A stretch of 64,000 bases of DNA from Gnetum montanum (taxonomy: Eukaryota; Streptophyta; Gnetopsida; Gnetales; Gnetaceae), in the NCBI GenBank assembly GCA_015680685.1, contig MNCI01035712.1, positions 386,335-450,334 on the forward strand, given 5' to 3'. Both the position numbers and the translations under genes were made by a program. Positions 1-11,474 of the stretch are shown one piece after another; within the stretch, counting starts at the first letter, position 1; every line of letters starts with the position of its first letter. The notes under the pieces are model-generated. The model did not search any database. It worked only from the letters and a program-made list of their open reading frames with translations, and was not told the DNA's origin.

Positions 1-580
1 CTATTAGTTATAAATCATATAATTCCATGGTAGAAATGACTGCAAGCTTTCTATAACTTACATTCCAAATTTTATTTTCTCTTTTATAGCATTTGTAGAC
101 CTATTCACTATTGCTACATGTTCATCATTTTGCCACACTAAAACTCCTGCAAACTTGCTATTTTTACTTCCACTATCAATGCTACCTATTGGGCTAAAAA
201 TGAATCTTCTATCATTGCTACTTATTACAGTACAAATCCACCTTTTGTTGTTGTTAATGCACTATATTCATTATGCCTACAACTCTTGTTTCACATGCAA
301 CTCTACATTGTAGATCCATTGATTTTTTGTCACCATTGAGCTTGCAAACCCTAGTACATTAGTTTTACATTCATGATTTTCTTATATACTTGGAAAGAAG
401 CATGATAGTTGATGAAAATTTATGCCTAGGCCATCGTATCTTATGTTGCATACTTCTAAGATAAAATATTTATTATATGATGGAATGGTATATGGTGTTT
501 CTTAATATTAAGATTATTAACAATATTTATTTCTAGGACATATAATTTAATTATTAATAGGAATGATCCCTATTGTACTC
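1..580. other. No gene recognised
   Basis: AT- and pyrimidine-rich sequence with no coding frame that I can relate to a known family. Short phrases such as ATTGCTACATRTTCATC recur near 60320, so part of it may be a diverged dispersed repeat. Nothing more can be supported by eye. Confidence 0.4.
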
Positions 581-1770
581 TTCTGTGCACTCTCTTTTTC
601 TATGTTCTCCCTCTTTTTTGATTACTTGATCTATTAACCTTTAGATCTTATGGATCCTTAGTTCTAAAAATCTTCTTTGAACATAGATCATAATGGTCTC
701 TTTAATTAAGCTCCTTAACCCATCTAAGATATGACATAGTTTTTCCTTTTGAAAAGATCCATGACCTCAACATTAGTGCAATAATCGTTGTTACCTACTC
801 ATGGTTGCATCAAGGAACTCATGATTTCCTTGCTTCTATCCTTGAATTTTCTTTCTTAGATTTGGTATTATTAAGTAAATCTAGTACTTTTTATTAAAAA
901 TTGTAAGCATCATGGTCCAATAATAGATTGAATTAGCCTTTATCATTTTATACAAGTATTTGACTTTCCTTAATAAGTGTTCTAGAAAATTGTTTAATCT
1001 TTTATTGTTTTCATTTGATGTTTTTCAAGGCATGGACATCATGGAATACTTTCAAGTAATGTTGTGGGTTTGCATTATAGAATCTCTTAAAATTTGAAAT
1101 TTTTTTCATATCTAGCTACTTGATGAGACTCTACTTCTGATGCATGATAGGAATTCTCACTACATTAGAAATCTAAATCATGCTTCTCATTGTCAATGAC
1201 CATTCATCATCTTTATTTGGCAAGTCAAAGTCATCATTACAATCATGATCCTTGCTTGTCCTCTTGTGATGGTCCCTTCTTCTTTCTCTTCTATGTATCC
1301 TTTCCTAACCTATATCATGATCATAGTCTATGTGCCTATTAGGATATCTCTTATAGTTTTCATTGAGATATCTCTCTTAATTTCTATTTGGGACTCTATC
1401 ACTTCATCCATGTTCATTCTTATCAAAGCTAAATATAGAAGATGAAGAGGAAGATGATGAGCTAGGAGAACCATGTCAACTTAGTCTCCTTCATTGGTCC
1501 TTTTGTACTTCTACTTTCGATTTTCTAGAGGTCATAGTCCTTGAAGTCCTCCTTATTTTGAAACCTAGTTATCAAAGACTATCTACTAAGGTTGACTATT
1601 TCCTTGGGTGGTCTAAATCCTAATTTTCAAAGATAATGAAACCTCCTAGACTAATAGTTTGTATCCTTTTTTTTTATTGAGGTGTCATAGGGATCACATA
1701 GTTTCCCTTATCATGCTTGTATTTAGCCTCTATCTAACAATTTATTTGTCACTAGGCCTTTGTTAGCTAG
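580..1770 (-). pseudogene. Ty3/gypsy gag relic (element L), related to element C
   Basis: Reading the minus strand gives a broken Gag with several stops. Two blocks align with the Gag of element C further right. Near 1040-1130 a peptide containing NANPQHYLKVFHDVHALKN matches NTNPQNHLQEFCDACALQN of C. Near 590-800 the segment around KLCHILDGLRSLIKE matches QLCHLVDGLRHEMRR of C, followed by an RLIDQVIKKEGEH-like end matching RLLEQVAKEEGEL. Gag forms the virus-like particle in which the element RNA is copied. The region upstream of the frame (1400-1560) is rich in Ser/Arg/His/Asp codons like the Gag hinge of C. The copy is dead. The family assignment rests on the two aligned blocks and not on any intact domain. 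Confidence 0.6.
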
Positions 1771-1956
1771 TATAGTTTGGACATATGTTTATCAATAGGA
1801 TAACTAGGTGAAGCATGACTAACTCCAATCCATATAATTATTTTTGTGAGCATGGATGAATCTTCTCTATCAAGTAATAGCATGATATTTTTGTTGGTGA
1901 CCGTTTGGGACGCCACCGCCAACGAGTGTCCTCGAACAGGATTTAGGTGCCTGCTG

Positions 1957-1973
1957 GTCTCTGGCAACACCAA
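1957..1973 (-). other. Possible tRNA primer-binding site of element L
   Basis: On the minus strand this reads TTGGTGTTGCCAGAGAC, resembling the primer-binding site next to the LTR of element C (TTGGCTCCCTTGCCAGGGAC) and lying just upstream of the gag relic, where a PBS belongs. It sits in an unusually GC-rich patch (1900-1985). The adjoining LTR would run right into the N gap, so this cannot be confirmed here. Confidence 0.3.
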
Positions 1974-2168
1974 GGCCCAGATACCTCCAAATAAAATCAG
2001 TAGTTAATGTGAGTATGTGTGTGTGCTGTTGCAGTTTTTGGTTGTGTAAAATGTAACAATTGCATTGTGTGTGAACTACAAATGACTTACTTTAAAGAGA
2101 TTCAACCAACTTTGCCCAGTACTATGAGTTCTTGAAAATTTTCTATTTTGTTCAACTGCCTAGTCTAC

Positions 2169-2713
2169 NNNNNNNNNNNNNNNNNNNNNNNNNNNNNNNN
2201 NNNNNNNNNNNNNNNNNNNNNNNNNNNNNNNNNNNNNNNNNNNNNNNNNNNNNNNNNNNNNNNNNNNNNNNNNNNNNNNNNNNNNNNNNNNNNNNNNNNN
2301 NNNNNNNNNNNNNNNNNNNNNNNNNNNNNNNNNNNNNNNNNNNNNNNNNNNNNNNNNNNNNNNNNNNNNNNNNNNNNNNNNNNNNNNNNNNNNNNNNNNN
2401 NNNNNNNNNNNNNNNNNNNNNNNNNNNNNNNNNNNNNNNNNNNNNNNNNNNNNNNNNNNNNNNNNNNNNNNNNNNNNNNNNNNNNNNNNNNNNNNNNNNN
2501 NNNNNNNNNNNNNNNNNNNNNNNNNNNNNNNNNNNNNNNNNNNNNNNNNNNNNNNNNNNNNNNNNNNNNNNNNNNNNNNNNNNNNNNNNNNNNNNNNNNN
2601 NNNNNNNNNNNNNNNNNNNNNNNNNNNNNNNNNNNNNNNNNNNNNNNNNNNNNNNNNNNNNNNNNNNNNNNNNNNNNNNNNNNNNNNNNNNNNNNNNNNN
2701 NNNNNNNNNNNNN
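2169..2713. other. Assembly gap (545 N)
   Basis: Run of N with no sequence information. Apparent reading frames through it are meaningless. Confidence 0.99.
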
Positions 2714-3001
2714 GACCATGACAAAGAGGCTGAAATCTTTATTCTAGCAAGCCATCTTGCAAGTAATCATTCACACTTTCTTCTTTACAAAATGCTCTTC
2801 TCCCAAGACTCAAAGTGTCTCCAAGAGCCCAAGTGCTAACTAGTAGCCTTCCAAAGTGTAATGTATGAGACCTCCCAAAAGTCCCAATGTGATATGTCAA
2901 GTGATGATCCCCCTTTCCCCTTAAAGCCTTTTTATAGGATTCCAAGGTAGGTAGGGAAGTTACATATTTAAAAATATCTCACCTAACTTCTCTCCCAAGT
3001 A

Positions 3002-3074
3002 ACTTGGCCAACCAATTAGGAGATTACTTGCCCAACAAGTTAGGAGGTTACTTGCCCAACAAGTTAGGTAAGTT
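3002..3074. repeat. Tandem repeat, 24 bp x 3
   Basis: Three head-to-tail units of 24, 24 and 25 bp (3002-3025, 3026-3049, 3050-3074) with core TTGCCCAACAAGTTAGG. The last two units are nearly identical and the first is diverged. Confidence 0.85.
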
Positions 3075-3128
3075 ACAACAATTTTGGGTGGTTGCAACCA
3101 CAAAAGAGATAAAAATGCTACGGTTGAC

Positions 3129-3208
3129 AAGTGTCCCATGTAATTTCCAAGTGTCTTCATGTAGTTGCCAAGTTTCTTCATTCACTTGCCAAGTGTCTTC
3201 ATGGAGAT
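3129..3208. repeat. Tandem repeat, about 21 bp x 4
   Basis: Four units starting AAGTGTC or AAGTTTC at about 3129, 3149, 3170 and 3191, with consensus AAGTGTCTTCATGTAGTTGCC. The array lies 55 bp after the 24-bp array in the same possible LTR. Confidence 0.8.
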
Positions 3209-3399
3209 AAAAAAGTTGTAGGTGACAAGTGGCCTTGGTGGTAATAAAAAATTAAAATTAGTTATAAATATCATAGTTGTAACTATCATAGGAAGTTATA
3301 ACTTCCATATGAATAAAAGGGATAATAACCAAATGTCTCCTTTTATAAGATGTTACACAAATATCCCATAATTGTCTTTTCCTTTTTAAATCATAAAAT

Positions 3400-4300
3400 A
3401 TATGTATTTGAAAAATTAGTCTCCTTTTGTCATCAAACCAAAACTGTACTTGTTTGCTTTAGTTGTGATTGGCTGCCTTCTTCCCGCTATCCACTTGCAA
3501 GGCCCCAATTGACTTTGATTGATGTGGAATTTGTAGCGATCGACAGCAACAAAGCCAGAGGATACAATGTGTGCTGCCGATGATCGTCGTGCTGCTACTG
3601 CTGCAACTATTCATTCTCATTTTTCGCCGTCGTAAGCATGACGGCTGCGCCCTCGGCCACAAGCTTACCCCAAACCATCGCTTCCAACACACAGACGTAG
3701 ACGTAGCCGTACTTCATTGAAATTGGCAAAGACAAAGTCGCGGTTTTTACAACTTCTGCAGATGGAGTTTTTGTGTGGGTTTAGGGTTTGTAGACGTCAT
3801 TGATGCTCCTAATGAAGAAGATGATGATAAAACAATGTACCCAACTAACATCACGGCAACGTAGAATTGGATTGTCTACTAGATATTTTGCTACGATCCA
3901 CCGCCCCTGGTAACCCATTTTTTTGGGTCTCTGAAAACCACTTTTTAGCCGTCAATGGAGATGAAGAAGAGACCACGATTTTGTGCAGAAGGTAATGAAG
4001 AATAGTAGATGAGGATTTCTCCAAAATGTTTCTTTGAAGTCTTCACTTATTGGATCCGTTAATCAAGCGTGTTTAATTTAATCGGTAAATTGCTGACATA
4101 GGCACAGTTCCAGAATTTCGTTTTAAAGTTCACCAACCGTGAAAATGGTAGCAATGCCATATTCGGTCCGCTGTTCGGTGTTTCGGAAGTACCCAGGCGT
4201 GCACGGCTCTCACTCTTTGGTTCATCCATTAATGTCACCTTTTTAAGGCAAATAATTTATTTACCTTTTCCTTCATCCACAAATAATTTACCATCTTTCA
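3400..4300. other. GC-richer unique-looking stretch, no gene assigned
   Basis: Base composition rises compared with the surroundings, with many CG dinucleotides at 3470-3720 and 4080-4210, unlike the CG-poor retroelement DNA nearby. No frame gives a recognisable protein. It lies immediately before the LRR relic at 4305 on the same strand, so it may be the former promoter or 5' part of that gene. That is inference from position only. Confidence 0.3.
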
Positions 4301-4304
4301 AGGC

Positions 4305-4640
4305 TTGTGCTCTGTCTTACAGGAACTACGTCTTTACCAGAACATGTTAACTAGAACTTTACCAGTCAATTTGGTGAGCTTCTGGCCAAATATGCATGAC
4401 ATGGATGTGTTTTCCAACTTCATAACTGGAAGCATCTCTGCAAGCTTAGGAAATCTGTCTTCTCTCTATCGGCTTCAATTGGATGATAATACGTTGAGCT
4501 GCAGCATCCCTTCTTAGATTGCAAATTTGAAGTCTCTGCAAGATCATGGTCTTTGAGACAACAAATTGCTTGGCAAGATTCCCACTGAAATCTCTCTCCT
4601 AAACCATATGTTGTCAGTGAAACATGTTGCCTCCTCATGA
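4305..4640 (+). pseudogene. Plant receptor-type LRR gene fragment
   Basis: The plus strand gives about four plant extracellular-type leucine-rich repeats (pattern LxxLxLxxNxLxGxIP): LQELRLYQNMLTRTLPVNL, then a repeat containing MDVFSNFITGSISASLGNL, then LYRLQLDDNTLSCSIPS, then one ending in NKLLGKIPTEISLLNHM. In intact genes such repeats form the ectodomain of LRR receptor kinases or receptor-like proteins at the plasma membrane. Here two in-frame stops interrupt the run (after SCSIPS and before DNKLL). No signal peptide, transmembrane segment or kinase domain is visible nearby. It is a truncated relic. The GxIP-type repeats differ from those of the NLR relic at 28.5-37.7 kb, so this is a different gene family. 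Confidence 0.75.
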
Positions 4641-4859
4641 TGGGCTATTCCAGATGCTTTTGCCAGAGGCAGATGACCTTGAATGTACTTGGCTTTCAGG
4701 GGCATTTCATAGCCCAAACAATATAACTCTCAATTCCAAGGCATTATTTAGTTTCTTCTACAAGTTGCCTTACATTCATTACCCTCCCATACCTTATGGA
4801 GGTCAACTAAAACCACTTCTTGACTTGTACATCAATACATGTTTGTAGATCTAGTGAAT

Positions 4860-6386
4860 GCTTCTTTGGCATTGAAATAGCCAACACCTCTAAAGAATCT
4901 TCATCCAATAAAATATTGGCAATGTTAGTTATATGACTAGCTTCACAACCTCACAAAGCCTGCCCCATTAAATGGCCAAAATGTGCCAACAATTTTCATG
5001 TAAGTTCCTCCATTGCATTTGTTCATCCAAGTAAAAAATAAATGTATAGTAAAAAAAAGTAAGAGTATTGATAAGCATTAGTGAGCCTTACTTAATAAGG
5101 CCCATTTAAGTCATCATGAATGTTTATGTCAATGCCTATTGTCCAATTTCTATCTAATGGTAGGCTGGATTTGTGAGAAGTAGACATGATTAAAGTAGTA
5201 TATGTGAATTAAGTTATATTAAATATTCCAAAAACTAAATCTTCGAAACCTAAACAATGATCATGTATAGTACTAACTAAACTAAATTACTAGCATCATC
5301 CCTAATAATGATGTCAAATGATGAGTAGCGCATCTGCACAATACTCTATTATCATATGATGAGTATTTTTAATAAATTGGTCTACTACATATATTAAAAA
5401 AATATTTATGTATCTTTGTATAATCATGTAAGAGATGAGAGAATAATTTAGAATAAGAGCTTTCAATCACTATCTTGTTAGGATGAAAACCATGATAAAA
5501 ATTATCATAAGCTCAAAATAATTTATTTTAAAGATTTTATAAATTTAATAATTAGTTGTAATAAAAAATGTAGGTGTTACAATTTAAAGAAAATAAACTA
5601 ATACTAAGATCAATATAGCAAAGGTTACATTGAAATGATTAACTAAAAGTCACCACTAAACTTGCATTGATTAATGAAATCCAGTCTCATCTATCCTAAT
5701 AAACAAAAAGATAAGGCCAAGAATTCATAGGATCTTAATAGTTAAATATATATGCTCAATTGGTCTATTTATTGAAGCTTGGTAGCACCAACTCCATGGA
5801 AAGTGCAAAAAGCATATGTAATATATTATACTAGGAAAAATACATATTGTTGATTTTCATAATTCACACTTAACATAGAATAAGAATTAAATTCTATGAC
5901 AACCATTTCACATTAAGAAATGTATTCTTAAGAAAAACATGTATTAAGAGCTAAGTCTTTTTCTAAAAAATAGTCTGTCTTTCCTTCCTTATGCATCATA
6001 TTAATTATGGTATAACATGGTATAACATGAATATGATAACCTTCAAACAATGATAAATTAGGTCCATGATACTAAAAAATAGCCTTATGGTTTAGTAGTG
6101 TTGTTCCATGGCTACAGATTGCTAGGGTTTTGTTGCATGCATTTTTCTTTCTTTAGCTTATTACATAAGTATTTGTTTAAGAAATTTTACTTTTTTAAAA
6201 ACCTTGTCAAAATCCTTGATAGCTTGTATCTAACAAAATGTATTTTTATAAGCATTTTTTCATTAAATTAATTTTATCTCATTTTTATTTACATGAAATA
6301 TATTTCTATATTTAATTATTATTAGATTACATTTTTTAAAGATTCAATTACATTTACCTTTGATACTATGATTTTTAGATTGTTCA
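4860..6386. other. No feature recognised (AT-rich)
   Basis: About 1.5 kb of AT-rich sequence without recognisable coding, RNA or repeat structure on either strand. Confidence 0.5.
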
Positions 6387-6817
6387 TGATAATAGTAAAA
6401 AAAATAAATCAATAGAAAAATACAAGAATATATCCTAGGGGAAAAAACCTTAACAAGAAATAGGCTCCTGGATCTTTATTTTATCCCAAAGAGAATTTCT
6501 AAAACACAAGGAACAACAAAGAATGGGAAAGAAGAAAGCATTAGGTTGAAAGCCAAACACACTGCCTTGAAGGCTTGCTTGTAATCGTATTCATAGCATG
6601 AGATGCCAAATGAAAACTATATATTAACAGTAGTAAAATGACAAGATGAACAATAGTTTTACATTGACTATATTTCAAATATCTACAAGTAAATACTTAA
6701 CACTACAATTTATTACAACATAAGTATTGTACCATACAATTACAAAAAGGATAGTGCTTGTCATCAACGAGATGATAATATTTGAGCTTATGTGAATGGC
6801 CTTTGCCTTGCCTTACA
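6387..6817 (-). repeat. Element A (copia), left LTR (3' LTR)
   Basis: The right end is well placed: on the minus strand it begins TGTAAGGCAAGG directly after a polypurine tract. The stretch 6590-6790 is repeated, diverged, at 17861-18015 continuing at 27793-27891, which identifies it as an LTR of a broken pair. The left end (TGATAATAG at 6387) is a guess from the TG rule. The LTR drives transcription and reverse transcription of the element. Confidence 0.65.
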
Positions 6818-6829
6818 CTTCTCCCTTTT
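6818..6829 (-). other. Element A polypurine tract
   Basis: Minus strand AAAAGGGAGAAG immediately precedes the 3' LTR start TGTAAGG. The PPT primes plus-strand DNA synthesis in LTR elements and fixes the element's orientation. Confidence 0.7.
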
Positions 6830-6849
6830 GAAGCCAAAGTTGCCATGAA

Positions 6850-8400
6850 GCCTAATCTAGAATTTAGATGATATCACCTTCCATGATACCAACAACTATT
6901 CAACACCATAAAAACGTTTTAGCATATAAAGATTTTTTCATCATATCAATAGGATTCTCTTCTATCTTAATTTTTTCAATGAGAATTCTTTTTCATTTAT
7001 CTACTCTCAAATATAGTGATATTGTATTTTTATTTGCTTCACCCTACTATGGAAAGTGGAATTCTTGGATATATAAATTGCACTTTGGTTATCACAACCA
7101 ATTTTCATAATTTTTTATGAATTCCAAGTTCAGCCACTAATCTTTGAAGCCATGTTGCTTCCTAACTAGCTAGGTTTGAAACAACATATTCTGCTCAGTA
7201 GTAGATTGAGCTATGCAAGATTGCAATTAGCTTTTCCAAGAGATACCACCACCAAAGATATTAAACACATATGCACTGGTTAATTTTTTATTTTCCAAAT
7301 CCTCACCCCAGTCAATATCCACATAACCATGTAGAATGGATGAATCACTTTGATAACAAATATAAAGTTCATAGTATCATGAAGACATCAGAAAAATTAT
7401 TTTACAATAATCTAGTGTTGTTTCCCTAGATTAGACATATACCTACTAATTTTTTCAACAATGTACGCAATATCAGGTTTAGTAGTGACCATTACATACA
7501 TCAAACTATTTATAGCATTAGCATATGAAATTTTTATCATGGGCTCTTTTTCATCATTTGTCTTGGGGCATTGTTTAATTAAGTGTTTCATCCCAGTTTT
7601 AAAGGGTGTTTCTAGAGGCTTACAATATTCCATATTATATCTTTTTAAGTTATTTTGCACATATGTAGATTTTCCAACCCAAAGTTTGTTATTAGCTATG
7701 TTTCTTGTAATTTCCATGCCCAAAATCCTTTTGGGAACACTAATATCTTTCATCTTTTACCAAGAAGAAAGAAGTTGTTTCAACTTCTTAATTTCATCTA
7801 TGTCACTTCCTGCTATTAACATGTCATCAAAATATAGCAGTAAACTTAAGAGTTTTCTATTTTTATTTTTGAAATATAAGTAGAAGTCTTCCTAACTTCT
7901 AATGAAGCCAAGATTTAACATGCGTTCATTAAATTTTTTATTCCACATCCTTGGTGCTTGTTTGAGCTCATACAATGATCTTAGTAATCGACACACCATA
8001 TGTTCTTTCCTTTCACTTCATATCATTTAGGTTGAAGCATATATATTTCCTCCTCAAGATCACCATTGAGAAAAGTAGTTTTTACATTCAATTGTTCAAG
8101 TTCTAGATCATAAGTTGCTGCTATTGATAATAATGATCTAATGGATGTTAATTTTACCACAAGGGAGAAGATTTCATCATAATCAATTCCCTTCTTTTTG
8201 GAATAACCCTTTACAACAAGACATGCTTTAAACTAGTCACCAACTTTAATTCTAAACATCCAATTGGTTTTCTATTAGATGGAAGTTCAACCAATTCCTA
8301 TGTTGTATTCTTATGAATAGTATAAATTTCATCATCCATTGCACTCTTCCATTCTTTTTGATAAAGAGATGTATATGCTTCATCATAAGTAAGCGGTTCA
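6850..8400 (-). pseudogene. Element A pol: copia reverse transcriptase and RNase H
   Basis: This is the C-terminal part of a Ty1/copia polyprotein. An RT entry block near 8330-8390 includes YQKEWKSAMDDEIY. The catalytic box YFDDMLIAG at about 7806-7834 is intact, including both aspartates. The RT end spans 7412-7753 (LGMEITRN, later YANAINSLMYVMVTTKPDIAY). RNase H remains follow at 6870-7400, with a DVDWGEDLENKK-like start and a SWKS..SC.AQSTTE-like region. Several stops and shifts break the frame, for example before MKDISVPKRILG. RT and RNase H copy element RNA into DNA inside Gag particles. The element lies on the minus strand and hosts insertions B and C. It is dead. Confidence 0.88.
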
Positions 8401-8685
8401 ACTTCAACGATTAGAATTTGATCTTCAAATTGAGTGGGTAATTTTCTTATGTGACCAGACCATCTTAAGGATTGTGATGTTGATGGAGCATAATGTTGAT
8501 ACTCGATTTCCTCATCTTCACTTTCAAATTTCCTTGTACCTATGTCTTGTATATTATGCACATCATCTTGTTGGTTAGGAGCAATATCTCTTGTGAAGGG
8601 AGAATGGCCCTTTGAATTTAGAGAGATTGTGCTTAATATGTTTGCAAGACTCTCTAAATACAACATTACAACTATAGATAACCCT

Positions 8686-9450
8686 CTATGTTTTTCGGTT
8701 GTACAACTTATAAGTGTTAGCACCATTACCATAACTAAGGAAAATACATATTGCAGATTTATAGTCTAATTTTGATCTATTAATTTTTGGAATGTGAACA
8801 TAAGCTTCACATCCAAAAACTTGAAGATAATTCAAATTAACAGACTTGCCACTCCATGTTTCTTCTAAAATCTTTCCATCAATTACAAAGAATGGATACC
8901 TATTGATAAGATAGTAAATAGTCATTACAACTTCAACCCAGAAACATTTACAAGGAATAGAATCACTTAGCATGCATATGATTCTTTTCAGCAATGTTCT
9001 ATTAAAACGTTCAGCTACTCTATTTTGTTTAAGAGTTCATGGAATAGTATTTTGTCAATATATGTCATGTTCTTTAGAAAATTTTTTAAAAGCATGGGAG
9101 CAAAATTCACCACCACTACCTATTCAGAAAACCTTGATTTTCTTTCTTGAATAATTTTCAACAAGAGCTTTTAACTCTTTAAATTTTTCAAACACTTCAA
9201 ACTTATAATTCATTAAATAGATCCAAGCTTTCCTTGATAAATCATCAATGAATGAAACATAATGTGTAGCATCTCTAAGTTAGAATTTTTGCAAGTACTT
9301 AACTCATTCACATACATTACTATGTTTACAAGTACTTAACTCTAACACTTGATTAACTTTAGCATTACTTCTTGGCAATCTTGAACATGTTTGTTTACCA
9401 TGTAGGCAATGATGATAAAAATTTAGAGATTATTTTGTAAGGTTAATTTT
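8686..9450 (-). pseudogene. Element A pol: copia integrase
   Basis: Copia integrase on the minus strand. A HHCC-type region ends near 9380 (HCLHGKQTCSRLPRS, cf. C..GK..R..F of the family). The core includes FIDDLSRKAWIYLMNYKFEV near 9250 with the first catalytic Asp, a GGEF-like segment near 9110 and RVAERFNRTLL near 9010 with the Glu. The C-terminal part spans 8686-8994 with FWVEVVMTIYYLINR and LQVFGCEAYVHIPK. Integrase inserts the cDNA into host DNA. Stops interrupt the N-terminal half. Domain order gag-PR-IN-RT-RH is the copia order. Confidence 0.85.
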
Positions 9451-9639
9451 ATCTTTTTTATGTAGTTCCTTTAAACCTTTTTTACTTAAATGTCCCAATG
9501 TTCTGTGCTAAATATCAATGCTTGAATGAAAGTCAGTAATAGCTACCATGTTGAAGTTGTTTTGCAATGTTCTTGATTCTAACCGATAAAGTATTTCTAC
9601 CTTTACACTAGTGGCTAGAGATAAAGAACCTTGCAAAAT

Positions 9640-9990
9640 TTTACATATTTATTCACCAAATATGATAGTTAGACTTGCAAAATCTAAATCACTCAAAATA
9701 GGAGACTCATTGTGAGTTTAGGTACATGATGAACATGAAATATAGTTTTAATGGTTCCATCCTTAAATTTGTTTTTAACTTTATCATACTCAACAACATC
9801 ATAAAGACTATCATGACCTAGTTTGATCACATTGAGATTATAAACAAAGTACTGACAAAACCATTTAAGGTGTGGGGTATAGTGATAGGAAGCACCAGAA
9901 TAAATTTACCAAGAAACTCTCTTAGTGTCATCAATTGATGACACCACATACAAATCTCCCTCTCAATGAGAATGAGGAATTTCATCATCA
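9640..9990 (-). pseudogene. Element A protease relic
   Basis: The minus strand carries a retropepsin-like segment with IYSGASYHYTPHLKWF at about 9860-9910, matching the copia pattern LDSGASxHMT. The catalytic Asp of D-S-G is replaced by Tyr, and an in-frame stop precedes it. A downstream block near 9730 (HVHHVPKLTMSLL) matches the VLHVPxLxxNLLS part of the family. The protease would cut the polyprotein. This copy could not act. Confidence 0.7.
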
Positions 9991-9999
9991 TTATTATTA

Positions 10000-10722
10000 T
10001 TTGTAGATTCTTTTCCTTTCTTTATTACTTTACAATATTTTTAAGATGATCAATTTTTCCATAATTCCAACATCCTGGTTTTGTGGAATTTTTCTGGGAT
10101 CTAGGAGTTTTAAACTATGCGAATTAATTGAAAATTAATTTGGAGTTTTTGGCAAGGAAAAGATCACTTTGAATAGGGGAAGGCCTTTTAATTCTCCTTT
10201 CTTCACTAAGGAGTTAGGCTACAATAGTATGAAAATTAACAGTTGACACAAAATTACTCATTAACATTACAAAAGTATTCCAAGACTCAGGAAGAGACTC
10301 TAAAAGATACATACAACGATCTTCATCTTTCATGTTATCTTCAACTACTTCAAGTTGCATCATGATATTGTTGAAGATACTTAAATGATTAGTAATTAAC
10401 ATACCTTCAAGCATCTTGAGTGTGTGTAAATTCCTCCTATGAAATAATTTATTAGCAACCAATTTTGTTTGGTATAATTTTTTTAATTTGTCCCACAAAT
10501 CTTTGGCAATTAGAACTCTAGAAACATTGAGTTGCACTGAACAAGAGATATACAAATGAATTTTTCTTCATTCCTTTCTATCCAAGGCCTTCTAGTCTGA
10601 ATATGTAATAGTAGTAGGCCTTGAATAAGTAATTACTTGCTAGAGATCTTCACTAATAAGAAGATACTCTATGCACATTCTCCAAATTTTGTAATAATTG
10701 CTAGAGAATTTTTCAATTTTAA
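10000..10722 (-). pseudogene. Element A gag (UBN2-type), 5' truncated
   Basis: The main open stretch 10214-10555 is a copia Gag of the UBN2 type, with KDLWDKLKKLYQTK, LHTLKMLEG and LLESLPESWNTFVMLMSN. It is closely similar in layout to the Gag of copia element D (KDLWDKLQTLYQTK). Upstream to 10722 the reading KIEKFSSNYYKIWRM corresponds to the N-terminal IEKFNGSNYELWKIK of D. The frame stops abruptly at 10722, where element B begins. The start codon, leader, PBS and outer LTR part are missing. A degraded zinc-knuckle region lies near 10040-10090. Confidence 0.85.
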
Positions 10723-11474
10723 TGTGTACAGTAGTAGAAACATGCTAAGCGCATAACAGAACAGTAGATAGGATTAAGCAGTTGATGATGCAAAAAAAAA
10801 AATGTTGTAACCATCCAAAAAGAGAGTTTAAATACAAAGATGCATTGCCCTAAAAAAAGGGTACATGTTTACAAGGTGTACAATAGGCACAGTAAGAGTA
10901 GAATCACAACCTTGGTGGTGTCGGGCTATGAAATCTGGTGTTCACTATGATAAACTGTGCCTCTTGGGTTGGTGGTCATAGTATACCATGTGATGTAGTT
11001 GTTCCTCTCTATTGGTGTGGTGTGCTCTGGGTCTCGTTCACCCATGGAGCTAGGTGTCAAGATGCCAAAATGCAAAATGCCTTATTGGTGAAGCAAAATG
11101 AAAGCCTCTGTTCGTCCTCTTTTCCTTGAAACAAAAGGTCGCAGAGGTATTTATAGGACTAGGGTTAGCCCAAAATGTAGATCATGTGCCAGGTGGCAGC
11201 ACCGTGGGTGTTAGATTGTAGTGCTACATTGAACTATAGCACTACACTATGCACTGTAGCATCGAGTATTGTACTATAGCACTACGCTATGCATTGTAGC
11301 AGGTTGCTATGCTACGCACTGTAGCAAGGTGCTACGCAACGCACTGTAGCAAGTTGCTATGCTAGGCACTATAATAGGTTTCTATGCTACGTAGTGTAGC
11401 AGCATGTAACAATGTGTAACACTTAGCCATATTTGCAGCTGCAATGTCAAGACCCGAAATTTTGTGGTGTTTCA
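10723..11474 (-). repeat. Element B left LTR (3' LTR), truncated
   Basis: Aligns base for base with 17102-17860 from TGTGTACA to the end TTTCA, with frequent substitutions (about 10 in the first 70 bp by eye), so the insertion is old. Compared with the right copy it lacks about 218 bp at its outer (left) end. It contains the GCTAC palindrome array. Confidence 0.85.
11213..11410. repeat. GCTAC/GTAGC palindromic array inside B LTR (left copy)
   Basis: Imperfect units of about 25 bp such as TGCTACGCAACGCACTGTAGCA repeat about seven times. Each pairs GCTAC with GTAGC, so the array can fold into successive hairpins. The same array is in the right LTR at 17587-17795. Confidence 0.8.

Larger units (their letters stand above)
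2714..3358. mobile_element. Possible LTR fragment, coding-free
   Basis: No coding sequence is visible. The stretch carries two small tandem arrays (listed separately) and ends in AAGATGTTACA at about 3348-3358, resembling the GTGTTACA and GATGTTAC ends of units J and K. It could be the right end of an LTR whose left part is in the gap. The evidence is weak. Confidence 0.25.

Noticed and set aside
2132-2839. Open frames of 184-235 codons spanning the first N block
   Set aside because: They consist of unknown residues; N runs simply contain no stops. The same applies to 38760-39438.
6868-7110. Plus-strand frame of 80 codons
   Set aside because: It is the complement of element A RNase H; the minus strand carries the recognisable protein.
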